A stretch of DNA of 64,000 nucleotides from assembly GCF_900112045.1 (NCBI RefSeq), contig NZ_FOJW01000012.1:62001-126000 (forward strand), given 5' to 3'. The notes below the pieces were generated by a model, which had not been told where the DNA came from, made no database searches, and was given only the letters and a program-made list of their open reading frames with translations. Below, piece by piece: positions 34,157 to 43,483 of the stretch. A program made the translations under genes and the position numbers. Positions within the stretch are counted from its first letter, which is position 1. Each line of letters opens with the position of its first letter. Source of the stretch: Lentibacillus halodurans (GTDB lineage Bacteria; Bacillota; Bacilli; Bacillales; Amphibacillaceae).

Positions 34157-34458
34157 AAATTGCACTTGTATGCTCGGCAGGCATGTCTACATCCATGCTG
34201 GTGAATAAAATGCGTAAATCCGCGGAGGAAAGAGAGATTAAAGTAGAAATTGACGCCTTTGCGGAAGCGGATCTAAAAAATAACCTGGATCAGCTGGATG
34301 TTGTCTTAATCGGACCGCAAGTACGCTATCTCGAAAAGCAAATAAGACAACACGCTGAACCAAAAGGAATAAAAGTTGGTATCATTGATCAGATGGCATA
34401 TGGAATGATTAAAGGAGAAAAGGTATTAGATCAGGCAATTGAACTAAAAAATGCATAA
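34153..34458 (+). CDS. PTS system EIIB component, lactose/cellobiose family
   Basis: 101-residue phosphocarrier; the active cysteine lies in the N-terminal loop LVCSAGMSTSMLVNKM. A small Rossmann-like fold continues with DVVLIGPQVRYLEKQI and the end GEKVLDQAIELKNA. ATG overlaps the EIIA stop (ATGA). Together with EIIC and EIIA it forms a complete sugar-specific PTS with separately encoded components. Confidence 0.92.
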   Translation: MKIALVCSAGMSTSMLVNKMRKSAEEREIKVEIDAFAEADLKNNLDQLDVVLIGPQVRYLEKQIRQHAEPKGIKVGIIDQMAYGMIKGEKVLDQAIELKNA

Positions 34459-34467
34459 GTCTTTAAG

Positions 34468-34505
34468 ATACCTGTCACAAAGTCATTTCATGTGACAGGT
34501 ATTTG
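34468..34505 (+). terminator. Terminator of the GH4-PTS operon
   Basis: ATACCTGTCAC pairs perfectly with GTGACAGGTAT across 13 bases, followed by TTGT. Confidence 0.75.
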
Positions 34506-34663
34506 TATTGAAAAGCGCTACTCGTTCGTCTCATTTGCCTAATTGACGCCATTAAAATTTGCCCCGCATCCCCCAATTCGCTATAATTTAACCTAAACAA
34601 CAACGTTCGACATCGGCCGAAGAGCAGAAACTCTAGCCATAGATACATCCAAGGAGACAGATG

Positions 34664-35734
34664 ATGTTTAACTTTACCGATTTGGCGATTGCCTTTTTGA
34701 TCGCTCTTATTTCTACATTTATGCTAACATATCCGGTCAAACAACTGGCCATTAAACTAAAGACAGTTGATTTACCGAACTATCGAAAAATGCATAAGAA
34801 AGTAACACCAAGGCTGGGTGGTCTGGCCATTTTCATGGGTGTTTTGCTGGGCGGACTTTTTTTACAGCCGCGCCATGAGCATCTGCCGGAGATTGTTCTC
34901 GGAGCGATTGTCATCCTCATCACCGGTGCGCTGGATGATCGCTTTTCAATCCGGCCAGTTATTAAGTTGACCGGGCAGCTTATTGCTGCTTCATTTCTCA
35001 TCTCATCCGGGCTGATTATCGAACGTATCACACTTCCGGTTATCGGCATGGTCGATCTCGGTTTCACAAGTGTGCTTATTACAGTTCTATGGATTGTGGG
35101 TATTACCAACGCGATTAACCTGATCGATGGACTGGACGGGCTCGCCACAGGCGTTACGACGATTGCGCTCGCAAGCATGTTTATCATGGCGATCATTGAT
35201 GGTCAAGTATTGGCCGCATACTTGTGCATCGTCCTGATTGGTGCGAATCTCGGATTTCTGTACCACAATTTTTACCCGGCCAAAATTTATATGGGGGATA
35301 CCGGATCCAATTTTCTAGGTTATATGATTGCAGTGGTATCCATCGTTGGTCTTTTCAAAAATATTGCCCTGTTCAGTTTTATCATTCCGGTCATTGTGCT
35401 TGCTGTTCCGATTTTCGACACGGTGTTTGCGATTGTCCGCCGCGCTTATAATAAAGAGCCGATCATGATGCCGGATAATAAGCACATTCATTATCAGCTG
35501 GTCACAGCCGGATTCAGTCATCGGAAAACAGTGCTGATCATTTATGCGTTCAGCGCCTTATTTGGGATTATGGCTATTCTGTTTTCCTATGCCAGCCTGA
35601 CAACAGCACTCATCATCACGTTTCTAGTGCTCGTACTGCTGCATATTTTTGCCGAACTTGGCGGACTTGTAATGGGTGGGAAAAAGCCAGTACTGGATTC
35701 GGTGGGACGAATGTTTCGGAAGCGCGAGGGGTAG
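34664..35734 (+). CDS. tagO: UDP-GlcNAc:undecaprenyl-phosphate GlcNAc-1-phosphate transferase (TagO/WecA type)
   Basis: Polytopic membrane enzyme (356 residues, about 11 helices) that starts wall teichoic acid and other undecaprenyl-linked polymers by making undecaprenyl-PP-GlcNAc. Motifs: KMHKKVTPRLGGLAIFMG, ALDDRFSIRP with the Mg-binding aspartates, NAINLIDGLDGLATG and GDTGSNFLGY, and a histidine motif HIHYQLVTAGFSHR. Two adjacent ATGs (34661, 34664) follow AAGGAGACAG; the second has the better spacing. The surface-polymer genes from 38624 could use its product. Confidence 0.92.
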   Translation: MFNFTDLAIAFLIALISTFMLTYPVKQLAIKLKTVDLPNYRKMHKKVTPRLGGLAIFMGVLLGGLFLQPRHEHLPEIVLGAIVILITGALDDRFSIRPVIKLTGQLIAASFLISSGLIIERITLPVIGMVDLGFTSVLITVLWIVGITNAINLIDGLDGLATGVTTIALASMFIMAIIDGQVLAAYLCIVLIGANLGFLYHNFYPAKIYMGDTGSNFLGYMIAVVSIVGLFKNIALFSFIIPVIVLAVPIFDTVFAIVRRAYNKEPIMMPDNKHIHYQLVTAGFSHRKTVLIIYAFSALFGIMAILFSYASLTTALIITFLVLVLLHIFAELGGLVMGGKKPVLDSVGRMFRKREG

Positions 35735-36099
35735 AATTGATGATCATTATATAGCTGACAAATTTATGTATCCTGTATATAACAAAAAGTAAAGGGAGAA
35801 AAGTGGCGTTTAACACGGCAGCTCAACTTGACCAGCACAGCACTATATACGTAAGAATGAAATCAATCAACCGCCGATTCATTTGCTGTATAGCTGTTCA
35901 CACAGCGAATAAAAATTGAAATCACTTGAAATCTGTCCAAAACAAGCGAAAATCCAATCTGACAATCACACCAATACTCAAATACGCCGAATTAATGCAT
36001 AATATCATACATTTTTCCAGGCATATGAATTTTGCGAATATAGGTCTTGTTTGGTATAAATGAGGGGTATCCAAAAAGAGATTAAAAAGGAGACGAAGC
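35735..36099 (+). other. Intergenic region upstream of the APC permease gene
   Basis: 365 bases with no supported gene. A promoter-like pair (36032-36060) lies at its right end; nothing else is visible apart from general AT-richness. Confidence 0.5.
36032..36060 (+). promoter_or_regulatory. Sigma-A-type promoter of the APC permease gene
   Basis: TTGCGA, 17 bases, TATAAA, about 40 bases before the start codon. Confidence 0.55.
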
Positions 36100-37560
36100 A
36101 TGGAAGAACGAACGACGTTGCAGAGATCACTAAAGCCACATTGGGTCTGGGCAATCGCCCTGGGGTCATCTATTGGCTGGGGGGCATTTGTACAGCCGAC
36201 CACCTGGATGTCCACGGCAGGGCCATTAGGTGTTATCCTCGGGTTTTTCATTGGCGCGCTGCTGATGATGCTGATTGCTGTGAGCTATGGATTTCTGATC
36301 AAAAGTTTTCCGGTATCAGGCGGAGAGTTCGCTTATTCGTATATTAGTCTGGGACGTACACACGCGTTCATCAGTGGATGGTTTTTGACACTTGGCTATT
36401 TATGTATTGTTGCGTTGAACGCATCCGCATTTTCATTAATGGTTAAATTTGTTTTCCCGGCATTGCTTGAAAACATGCATATGTACACAATTGCAGGCTG
36501 GGATGTTTATTTTATGGAAGTCATCATTGCATCTGTTTTATTGGGTATTTTTGGTTATTTCAATGTGAAAGGATCCAGTTTATCAGGGCGCATGCAATTT
36601 GTGTTCTGTTCGATCATGGTCATCGGTGTCATTGCCATTACGTTCATGGTCGGCGGACAGCCTGGAGCGGGTCTTGACAATGTTGCACCATTATTCCCGG
36701 CTGACACGACAGCATTTGCGGCTATCATTTCCATTGTTGCGATTGCGCCGTGGGCATATGTCGGTTTTGATAATGTTCCACAGGCAGCAGAGGAATTTCA
36801 TTTTTCATCCAAAAAAGCCTTTACATTAATTATCTTGGCCATTTTCTTTGCTGCGCTGCTTTACAGCATGATGATTCTTGCAACGGCAATGGTTGAGCCA
36901 TGGCAAGGACTTGTCGCTCAGGAAGGAACTTGGGGAACAGGGGCAGCGATTCAAGGAATGCTCGGTAATATGGGACTGGTTATTCTGGTTACCGCACTGA
37001 CAATGGGGATTTTCACAGGGTTAAATGGATTTACCATTTCATCAAGCCGTCTATTGTTCGCCATGTCACGTGCGAAAATTATTCCAAAGGCATTCTCCAA
37101 ACTGCATCCGAAATATGAAACACCGTATGTCGGCATTATTTTTACCGTGGCCGTTGCAGCGCTGGCACCATGGTTCGGCCGCCAGGCATTGACATGGGTC
37201 GTTGATATGTCATCCGTAGGTGTAACGATTGCTTATTTTTATACATGTTTTACTGCATTCACGTTATTTAAATGGTCAAAAGGCAAAGACTTCAATCCGA
37301 AAAAACATGTCGTCGCACCGGTGAAAAAGACGCTCGCAGCTTTTGGTATGCTGGCAAGCGTTACATTTCTTGGACTTCTGCTGATCCCGGGATCACCGGC
37401 AGCACTGGGGATGGAATCATTTATTGCACTCGTTATTTGGATTGCCCTTGGCGCTGTTTTCTACTTGGCGAACCGGACAGAGCTGAAAAAAATACCGAAA
37501 GAAGAACTTAATTATCTGATCTTGGGCAATAAGAAAATTGAAGCGAAGAATCGCGGTTAA
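36100..37560 (+). CDS. APC family amino acid permease
   Basis: Secondary transporter of 486 residues with about 12 membrane helices. The APC hallmark is the first helix, VWAIALGSSIGWGAFVQPTT, containing the unwound GSSIGWG substrate loop, then PVSGGEFAYSYISLGRTHAF and the PWAYVGFDNVPQAAEEF segment. ATG follows AAAAAGGAGACGAAGC. It is monocistronic, ended by a nested-hairpin terminator. Substrate is not determinable; amino acid or polyamine are likely. Confidence 0.88.
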   Translation: MEERTTLQRSLKPHWVWAIALGSSIGWGAFVQPTTWMSTAGPLGVILGFFIGALLMMLIAVSYGFLIKSFPVSGGEFAYSYISLGRTHAFISGWFLTLGYLCIVALNASAFSLMVKFVFPALLENMHMYTIAGWDVYFMEVIIASVLLGIFGYFNVKGSSLSGRMQFVFCSIMVIGVIAITFMVGGQPGAGLDNVAPLFPADTTAFAAIISIVAIAPWAYVGFDNVPQAAEEFHFSSKKAFTLIILAIFFAALLYSMMILATAMVEPWQGLVAQEGTWGTGAAIQGMLGNMGLVILVTALTMGIFTGLNGFTISSSRLLFAMSRAKIIPKAFSKLHPKYETPYVGIIFTVAVAALAPWFGRQALTWVVDMSSVGVTIAYFYTCFTAFTLFKWSKGKDFNPKKHVVAPVKKTLAAFGMLASVTFLGLLLIPGSPAALGMESFIALVIWIALGAVFYLANRTELKKIPKEELNYLILGNKKIEAKNRG

Positions 37561-37583
37561 TCCCGTCAATATATGTAATAAAA

Positions 37584-37663
37584 AGCCCCGGAGCTGTACT
37601 TGACGCCAAAAGTTAGCGTGAAAATCGCACTTTTGGAGTTATCATACTGCTCCGTGGTTTTTT
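37584..37663 (+). terminator. Nested-hairpin terminator after the APC permease gene
   Basis: The outer arms CCCCGGAGC and GCTCCGTGG enclose an inner hairpin CCAAAAGT...ACTTTTGG; TTTTTT follows at 37657-37662. Confidence 0.75.
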
Positions 37664-37674
37664 ACGTTCAAAAC

Positions 37675-38358
37675 TTATTCGACGTTCAATGTTACAGCGC
37701 GTCCGCCCATTGACGCCCAATTCCGTTCAAATAAATCACATTCATAATATTCCGCTCTGCCTGTATGCGGATCATGCGCAATCATATAATCCCCATCAAT
37801 ACCTGTCAGAACAACAGCATGTTCATTCTCGTACCAGTCGATTACGTTTCCCTCTTCATCTGTCCACGATTTGCCATAAAATGTCTGACGTTGCTCGAGT
37901 GTTGTCCATGCCATCACCGGTTTTCCCGCACGAATGATTTTAAGCAGATCATCAAACGGCCTTCCGATCAAGTTAATCCCTTTTCCGGGCATAAATGCCT
38001 CAATTGTCTTTAGTATCGGCCCTTCAAACACGCCAAAACTTCCATCATCCGAGTCGGTATACGGGTCCCCGACAAATGCCTTATTTGGGTTAGCACCTTT
38101 CCACTCGCTGCCGAATTTGTGCACTTTATCGCCTTTCGGCAGTGCATTCGCCACATCATATTTGCTTACCTGCATGCCGCCCCAGTTCAGCAGCATTGCC
38201 AGTGACGTGGCTTCACAGCCTGTAGGCAAGTCCGGATATTGTTTACAGGAAGGAACACCTTTGATTTTTACTTTCATGCTTGGTGCAAAGACTCTTTTGC
38301 TACCCGCAATAAAAAAAGACATGAACAAAATAAAACCGATCAACAGCTTTTTTGCCAA
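37675..38358 (-). CDS. Exported C39-like peptidase family protein
   Basis: 227 residues with a signal or anchor (AKKLLIGFILFMSFFIAGSK) and a papain-like C39_2 domain. The catalytic cysteine is expected in LPTGCEATSLAMLLNWGGMQ, the histidine in NEHAVVLTGIDGDYMIAHDP. A TTG start at 38358 follows AAGGGGGATAAGTG; a longer frame to 38397 lacks a ribosome site. Proteins of this family are found in many Bacillaceae as secreted or wall-associated cysteine peptidases of unknown substrate. It is not next to a bacteriocin transporter, so leader processing is unlikely. Confidence 0.8.
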   Translation of the reverse strand: MAKKLLIGFILFMSFFIAGSKRVFAPSMKVKIKGVPSCKQYPDLPTGCEATSLAMLLNWGGMQVSKYDVANALPKGDKVHKFGSEWKGANPNKAFVGDPYTDSDDGSFGVFEGPILKTIEAFMPGKGINLIGRPFDDLLKIIRAGKPVMAWTTLEQRQTFYGKSWTDEEGNVIDWYENEHAVVLTGIDGDYMIAHDPHTGRAEYYECDLFERNWASMGGRAVTLNVE

Positions 38359-38469
38359 ACACTTATCCCCCTTGAAAATACAGTATTTATAGGCCAATAT
38401 AACATAAATGGAATTGAAATGTATTTAGACTGAATCTGACAAAAACCCGATCAATAACTCTTCACTCAC

Positions 38470-38498
38470 GACCTGGACAATCATCAGGTCTTTTTCTT
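38470..38498 (+). terminator. Terminator-like hairpin upstream of galU
   Basis: GACCTG pairs with CAGGTC across nine bases, followed by TTTTTCTTT. No plus-strand gene ends nearby, so it may stop read-through or attenuate galU transcription. Confidence 0.55.
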
Positions 38499-38623
38499 TG
38501 CGGTCACAGGCAAGCTATATAGAATACTGTCGATTGATTACGATTTAGCCCAGTGATAAACTTATAATGAATAGAACATAAAAACGAGCAATTTTGACAA
38601 GCGTATTCCAAAGGAGAAAAAAT

Positions 38624-39520
38624 ATGAGAGTCAGAAAAGCGATCATACCTGCAGCCGGGCTTGGTACAAGATTTCTGCCGGCTACAAAGGCACAGCCTAA
38701 AGAGATGTTGCCAATTGTCGATAAACCAACCATTCAATATATTGTTGAAGAAGCAGTTGCTTCGGGAATTGAAGATATCATTATTATCTCCGGAAGAGGC
38801 AAGCGAACACTTGAGGATCATTTTGATATTTCTTATGAACTGGAAGAAAAGCTAGCTCAAAACGGTAAGTCGGAAATGCTGGAGATGGTACAATCCATTT
38901 CGAATCTGGCAAACATCCACTACATCAGGCAAAAAGAACCTAAAGGGCTAGGTCATGCGATTTCATGTGCTAGTAGTTTTGTGGGAACTGAGCCGTTTGC
39001 AGTCCTTTTGGGTGACGATATCGTAGAAGCGGATGAACCATGTTTAAAACAACTGATCGATCTATATGAACAGCATCAGCTGTCTGTTGTCGGTGTCCAT
39101 AGTGTACCGGAAGAAGATGTTTCCAAATATGGCATTGTAAAACCGGGCTTCCAGAATTATGGTCCAAACGCAGGAACAATTCAATCACTCGTAGAAAAAC
39201 CGCCTAAGGAGAAGGCACCTTCCAACTTGGCAGTCATGGGACGGTATGTCCTCAATCCATCGATTTTTGACATATTGGCAAATCAGGAACCTGGAAAAGA
39301 CAACGAAATTCAGCTGACCGATGCAATCGAAAAACTGAATGAGCAGGAACAGGTTTTGACATACAATTTCACAGGTGAAAGATATGATGTTGGTAATAAA
39401 TTAGGATTTGTTCAAGCGACGATTGATTTCGCATTGAGGCGAAAAGATTTGCACACAGATATTAAAGCTTATATGGAAAAAACACTCGAAAACCTAAAAA
39501 ACCAGGAGGACACAAAATGA
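38624..39520 (+). CDS. galU: UTP-glucose-1-phosphate uridylyltransferase (GalU/GtaB)
   Basis: Makes UDP-glucose from UTP and glucose-1-phosphate (298 residues). The nucleotide-binding motif [19 protein letters not shown], the [12 protein letters not shown] segment, [13 protein letters not shown] and [15 protein letters not shown] are all complete. ATG follows AAAGGAGAAAAAAT. It overlaps the next gene (UDP-glucose dehydrogenase) by four bases, so the pair delivers UDP-glucuronate, the expected precursor for the polymer made by the downstream locus. Confidence 0.95.
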   Translation: MRVRKAIIPAAGLGTRFLPATKAQPKEMLPIVDKPTIQYIVEEAVASGIEDIIIISGRGKRTLEDHFDISYELEEKLAQNGKSEMLEMVQSISNLANIHYIRQKEPKGLGHAISCASSFVGTEPFAVLLGDDIVEADEPCLKQLIDLYEQHQLSVVGVHSVPEEDVSKYGIVKPGFQNYGPNAGTIQSLVEKPPKEKAPSNLAVMGRYVLNPSIFDILANQEPGKDNEIQLTDAIEKLNEQEQVLTYNFTGERYDVGNKLGFVQATIDFALRRKDLHTDIKAYMEKTLENLKNQEDTK

Positions 39521-40824
39521 ATATCGCAGTTATCGGAACAGGTTATGTGGGCCTGGTAACCGGTGTTTGTCTGGCCGAAATCGGTAATCAAGTCACCTGT
39601 ATCGATATTGATCATGAAAAAATTGCAATATTGAAAGAAGGAAAAAGCCCCATTTATGAAAAAGGTTTAACCGATCTAATGCAAAAAAATATCGAAAAGG
39701 AAAACCTTCACTTCACAACGGATTATAATGAAGGCCTTGCAGATAATCAGCTGATTTATATTGCCGTCGGTACCCCGCAAGGAGAGGATGGCTCTGCAGA
39801 TTTAACCTTTATCGATAAAGCAAGTGAATCGATTGCGGCTGCGCTAAAGCAGGATGCGATTATTGTTACGAAAAGTACGGTACCGGTTGGAACGAATGAA
39901 TATATCAAAGAAAAGATACAATCCGCATTATCAGAAAATATAACAATTCAAATTGCTTCCAATCCCGAGTTTCTACGTCAAGGATCAGCGGTGTATGATA
40001 CATTTAACGGTGACAGGATCATTATTGGTTCTGATGACCAATCAGCACTTGATGTTTTGGAAGAAGTAAATGCTGATTTTCATCTACCTATCGTCAAGAC
40101 AGATTTGCGCAGTGCCGAAATGATCAAATATGCATCAAATGCATTTTTGGCCACGAAGCTTAGTTTTATTAACGAGATGGCCAACCTGTGTGAAAGGCTG
40201 GGCGCCAATATTGATAACGTGTCGAATGGAATGGGGATGGATAAGCGTATCGGAAGTTCTTTTCTGAATGCCGGTATAGGTTACGGCGGATCCTGTTTTC
40301 CAAAGGATACGAGAGCCGTCATATCAGTTGGCAAAGATGTGGGTTATGATATGCCGCTATTAGAAAATGTTATAGGCGTAAATGAACGGCAAAAAGTCAT
40401 ACTCGTGGATAAAGTCATGGAACGTTTTCAAGAGATCAAGGGAAAAAAAGTGGCCGTATTGGGGCTGGCGTTCAAACCAAATACCGATGACATGCGAGAG
40501 GCCCCATCTATTTTTGTGACAGAAAGTCTCCTTGACAAAGGTGCTGCTGTTCATGCATATGACCCGGTTGCAACAGAAAATGCCAAACAAATATTGTCAG
40601 ACAAAATCACTTATGCTGCCAATGTTAAGGAAGCCCTGGATGGAGCAGACATAGCATTAATACTGACAGAATGGAACGAGATAAGGGAGATTCCGTTAAG
40701 TGACTATAAAAAATATATGAATCATCCAGTCATCTTTGATGGCAGAAATTGCTTCGATTTAGATGAGCGGATCGGAAATGACGTTGAATATCACTCCATT
40801 GGACGACCTGTCATAAATCGTTAA
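39517..40824 (+). CDS. UDP-glucose 6-dehydrogenase (TuaD/Ugd)
   Basis: NAD-dependent enzyme converting UDP-glucose to UDP-glucuronate (435 residues). The N-terminal Rossmann motif [31 protein letters not shown], the catalytic cysteine in [15 protein letters not shown] and the C-terminal [16 protein letters not shown] are present. It starts with ATGA overlapping galU. TuaD is the teichuronic acid enzyme of B. subtilis; the present gene probably serves the glycosyltransferase cluster that begins 400 bases downstream. Confidence 0.95.
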   Translation: MNIAVIGTGYVGLVTGVCLAEIGNQVTCIDIDHEKIAILKEGKSPIYEKGLTDLMQKNIEKENLHFTTDYNEGLADNQLIYIAVGTPQGEDGSADLTFIDKASESIAAALKQDAIIVTKSTVPVGTNEYIKEKIQSALSENITIQIASNPEFLRQGSAVYDTFNGDRIIIGSDDQSALDVLEEVNADFHLPIVKTDLRSAEMIKYASNAFLATKLSFINEMANLCERLGANIDNVSNGMGMDKRIGSSFLNAGIGYGGSCFPKDTRAVISVGKDVGYDMPLLENVIGVNERQKVILVDKVMERFQEIKGKKVAVLGLAFKPNTDDMREAPSIFVTESLLDKGAAVHAYDPVATENAKQILSDKITYAANVKEALDGADIALILTEWNEIREIPLSDYKKYMNHPVIFDGRNCFDLDERIGNDVEYHSIGRPVINR

Positions 40825-40826
40825 AT

Positions 40827-40860
40827 AAAAAGGAAGTTGGCCAACCGCCGACTCCTTTTT
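40827..40860 (+). terminator. Terminator after UDP-glucose dehydrogenase
   Basis: AAAAAGGAAGTTGG pairs with CCGACTCCTTTTT, with one bulge; the T-run is part of the arm. Confidence 0.75.
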
Positions 40861-40931
40861 GATTTGGGCAATAAGTGATTTGTCACCATAAATCCGTTAC
40901 TATTTTGACAATTTATTAATTTGCTGTGCTA

Positions 40932-40940
40932 TGGTATAAT
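40932..40940 (+). promoter_or_regulatory. Extended -10 promoter for the surface-polymer operon
   Basis: TGGTATAAT (TG-N-TATAAT) lies 22 bases before the start of structured repeat copy 2, so the element would be the 5' leader of this transcript. A TTGACA further upstream is 24 bases away, too far for a standard -35. Confidence 0.45.
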
Positions 40941-40962
40941 GCGTTGAGATTAATAGAAACAA

Positions 40963-41180
40963 TATAAAGTGAAACTTCATTCAGTGGAGCGGGTTTATCC
41001 ACTGCAATGACAAGGACCAAAGGCTAAATTCGCAACGTCCTGTTGCAACGCCTTTGTGGCCTGCATCGTACATGCCCGAACAGAATCGGACCTTAACAGA
41101 CAGTTGTGCCCCCTATCGCACTTTAAAGTGTCTTCTATCATTCTGTTGTGGGGGGAGCTTACTTTCTGTTAAGGCGGGAT
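40963..41180 (+). ncRNA. Structured repeat element, copy 2 (candidate RNA, with an inserted helix)
   Basis: Same start (TATAAAGTGAAACTTCATT) and core (GAACAGAATCGGACC) as copies 1 and 3. Helix 1: CATTCAGTGGA with TCCACTGCAATG, one bulge. Helix 2: CCTTAACAGA (41091-41100) with TCTGTTAAGG (41165-41174), ten perfect pairs, enclosing CCCCC/GGGGG. Between the helices copy 2 has about 65 extra bases folding as CAAAGGC/GCCTTTG around GCAAC/GTTGC. It forms the leader between the promoter at 40932 and the first glycosyltransferase. Confidence 0.7.
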
Positions 41181-41213
41181 AAGATTGATCTTGTCAGGGG
41201 AAGGCTGAATGCT

Positions 41214-42344
41214 GTGAATAAGAAGAAAGTGCTTTTTTTCATTTATCAAATGGGTGGCGGTGGAGCGGCCAGGACGTTTTTAAATATTATCAATAACCTG
41301 GACAGATCAAAATTTGATCCCATCCTTGTAACGTTAAATTACAATGGAAGCTATGAAGACGAATTAAAGTCGGATATAATGTTTATCAAATTGGAAACGA
41401 AAAGGTTACGCTCTGCCATTCTTCCGTTAGCTAAAGTGATCAGAAATGAACGGGCAGATATCGTATTCAGCACAATCCCTAATTATAATACGATTGCTAT
41501 TCTGGCAAATTTATTGTCTTTTACATCAGCGAAAAATATTGTCCGGGAAGCAGCTTATTTAGGTGGAAGTTTTTCAGCAAATATAAAATTAAGAGGCTAT
41601 GGTTTATTATATCGGTTATCCAGTAAAGTAATCGCTTTGTCCAAAGGTGTTAAGAAAAATATAGCCAAGCGGTATAAAGTAAATCCCGAAAAAATTGAAG
41701 TCATCTATAACCCGGTTGATGTAGACGGCATACAGCGGCATATCGATAACGGTGAGATAGCTGAAGAACACAAATATATTTTTGACGGTGATGCACAAGT
41801 TATCATGACTGCCGGCAGACTCGTTCCGGATAAAGACCATGAAACATTGCTCCAAGCATTTGCAAAAGTGAACAACAAGGTGAACGCCAGGTTAGTCATT
41901 CTTGGTGAGGGAGAACTGGAAGTCTTTTTAAAGGCAAAGGCGGAGGAGCTCGGCATTTCCGATAAAGTACATTTTCTCGGGTTTCAGCACAATCCCTACA
42001 TTTATTTCAAACATGCGGATCTGTTTGTACTGTCATCAATCCATGAGGGTTTTGGCCATGTATTGGCTGAAGCATTGGCAGCCGAAATCCCGGTCGTTTC
42101 TACCGATTGCAGACCAGGTGCTGCAGAGGTGTTAAATGACGGGGAATTTGGTGTGATGTGTGAAGTCGGGAACGCTGAAAATATAGCGAAGAAACTATTT
42201 GCAACACTGCAAATCGACAATGAACAATTGATGCTAATGATCGACAGAGGCAAAGAGCGTGCATATGAATTTGATGCGAAAACAATTGCCAAGCAATATG
42301 GTGAAGTATTTATCCGGACAATTGATCGGGGCGACAGGAGTTGA
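41214..42344 (+). CDS. Glycosyltransferase family 4
   Basis: Cytoplasmic, membrane-associated sugar transferase of 376 residues with a GT-B fold. The N-terminal FFIYQMGGGGAARTFLNIIN loop and the donor-binding C-terminal part (MTAGRLVPDKDHETLLQAFA, SIHEGFGHVLAEALAAEIPV with the EX7E motif) are clear. GTG at 41214, nine bases after GGGGAAGG, is preferred; an upstream frame to 41148 would translate part of the structured repeat. First gene of a long surface-polymer operon. Confidence 0.88.
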   Translation: MNKKKVLFFIYQMGGGGAARTFLNIINNLDRSKFDPILVTLNYNGSYEDELKSDIMFIKLETKRLRSAILPLAKVIRNERADIVFSTIPNYNTIAILANLLSFTSAKNIVREAAYLGGSFSANIKLRGYGLLYRLSSKVIALSKGVKKNIAKRYKVNPEKIEVIYNPVDVDGIQRHIDNGEIAEEHKYIFDGDAQVIMTAGRLVPDKDHETLLQAFAKVNNKVNARLVILGEGELEVFLKAKAEELGISDKVHFLGFQHNPYIYFKHADLFVLSSIHEGFGHVLAEALAAEIPVVSTDCRPGAAEVLNDGEFGVMCEVGNAENIAKKLFATLQIDNEQLMLMIDRGKERAYEFDAKTIAKQYGEVFIRTIDRGDRS

Positions 42345-42350
42345 CGTAAT

Positions 42351-43475
42351 GTGAGTACCCAAAAGCGTGTCGTGCATTTAACGACCGTTCACCATCCGTA
42401 TGATCCGAGAATTTATCACAAAGAATGCCAGTCATTGAAAGACGCAGGGTATGATGTAACATTGATTGCCCAGGAAGCAAAAGATGGTGTGCATCCGATC
42501 AGACATATTCCTGTCAAGACATATAATAGCAGACTGACACGTATGATTTTTGGAACAATGGATGCGTATAAAAAGTCTAAGGAATTGGATGCAGATGTAT
42601 ACCACTTTCATGACCCTGAGTTGCTTCCTGTGGGGTGGCTCTTGAAAAAGAAGCATAATGTCGTTATTTATGATATACATGAAGATTATATCACCAGTAT
42701 TTTGCAAAAAGATTATTTAACAAAGCCCATAAAAAAATTAGCAGCTGCTGCGTATAAGTATATGGAGAAATTTTTTTCTCGGAGGATGGCGCTTTGTCTA
42801 GCTGAGAAGTATTATAAAGATATTTATCCAAGGGGATACTGTATACTGAATTATCCAACAGTTAATCAAACGTTTGTTGAACATGAACGACAGCATGAAC
42901 CATTGGAAGACGAGTTATTGTATACTGGAAATGTGTCATATGTACGTGGGGCACAAATTCATGCAAAAATTCCGCTGATTCACGATAAGGTTTCAGTCCA
43001 TTTTGTAGGAAAATGCCCTGGTCACTTGGCCGAGGAAATAAATGATATTGCCGGAGAACAAAAGGATCGGCTTAAACTGGAAGGCATCGATCGATTTATC
43101 GAGAAAGAGGATATCGAAGCGAAGTATCTCAGCCGTAATTGGCTGGCCGGCATTGCTTTATTTCCGCCTACACAGCATTATAAGAAAAAAGAGCTTACAA
43201 AGTTTTTTGAGTATATGAATGCGGGTATCCCTATTTTATGCTCGAATTTCACTGTCTGGAAAAATTTTGTGGAGACATATGAATGCGGCGTGGCTGTCGA
43301 TCCCTATGATGAATCGCAAATCAAAGAAGCCATTGATTACTTGCGGGATAACCCTGATAAGGCAAAACAAATGGGGGAAAACGGAAAAAAAGCCGTCATG
43401 GATCAATTAAATTGGGATGTAGAAGAACAAAAGCTGATCTTATGGTATGACCGGTTGATTGCTAACACTAAATAG
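42351..43475 (+). CDS. Glycosyltransferase (GT4-like)
   Basis: 374 residues. Start KRVVHLTTVHHPYDPRIYHK is typical of a GT-B family found in teichuronic acid and capsule clusters, with DADVYHFHDPELLPVGWLLK and the later KFFEYMNAGIPILCSNFTVW donor region. GTG start six bases after the previous stop, ribosome site AGGAG. The acceptor and sugar are not predictable. Confidence 0.85.
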   Translation: MSTQKRVVHLTTVHHPYDPRIYHKECQSLKDAGYDVTLIAQEAKDGVHPIRHIPVKTYNSRLTRMIFGTMDAYKKSKELDADVYHFHDPELLPVGWLLKKKHNVVIYDIHEDYITSILQKDYLTKPIKKLAAAAYKYMEKFFSRRMALCLAEKYYKDIYPRGYCILNYPTVNQTFVEHERQHEPLEDELLYTGNVSYVRGAQIHAKIPLIHDKVSVHFVGKCPGHLAEEINDIAGEQKDRLKLEGIDRFIEKEDIEAKYLSRNWLAGIALFPPTQHYKKKELTKFFEYMNAGIPILCSNFTVWKNFVETYECGVAVDPYDESQIKEAIDYLRDNPDKAKQMGENGKKAVMDQLNWDVEEQKLILWYDRLIANTK

Positions 43476-43483
43476 GTGATGAT

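Noticed and set aside
37675-38358. C39-like peptidase considered as a bacteriocin-processing peptidase
   Set aside because: No ABC transporter fusion, no double-glycine leader gene nearby, and a secretory signal on the protein itself.
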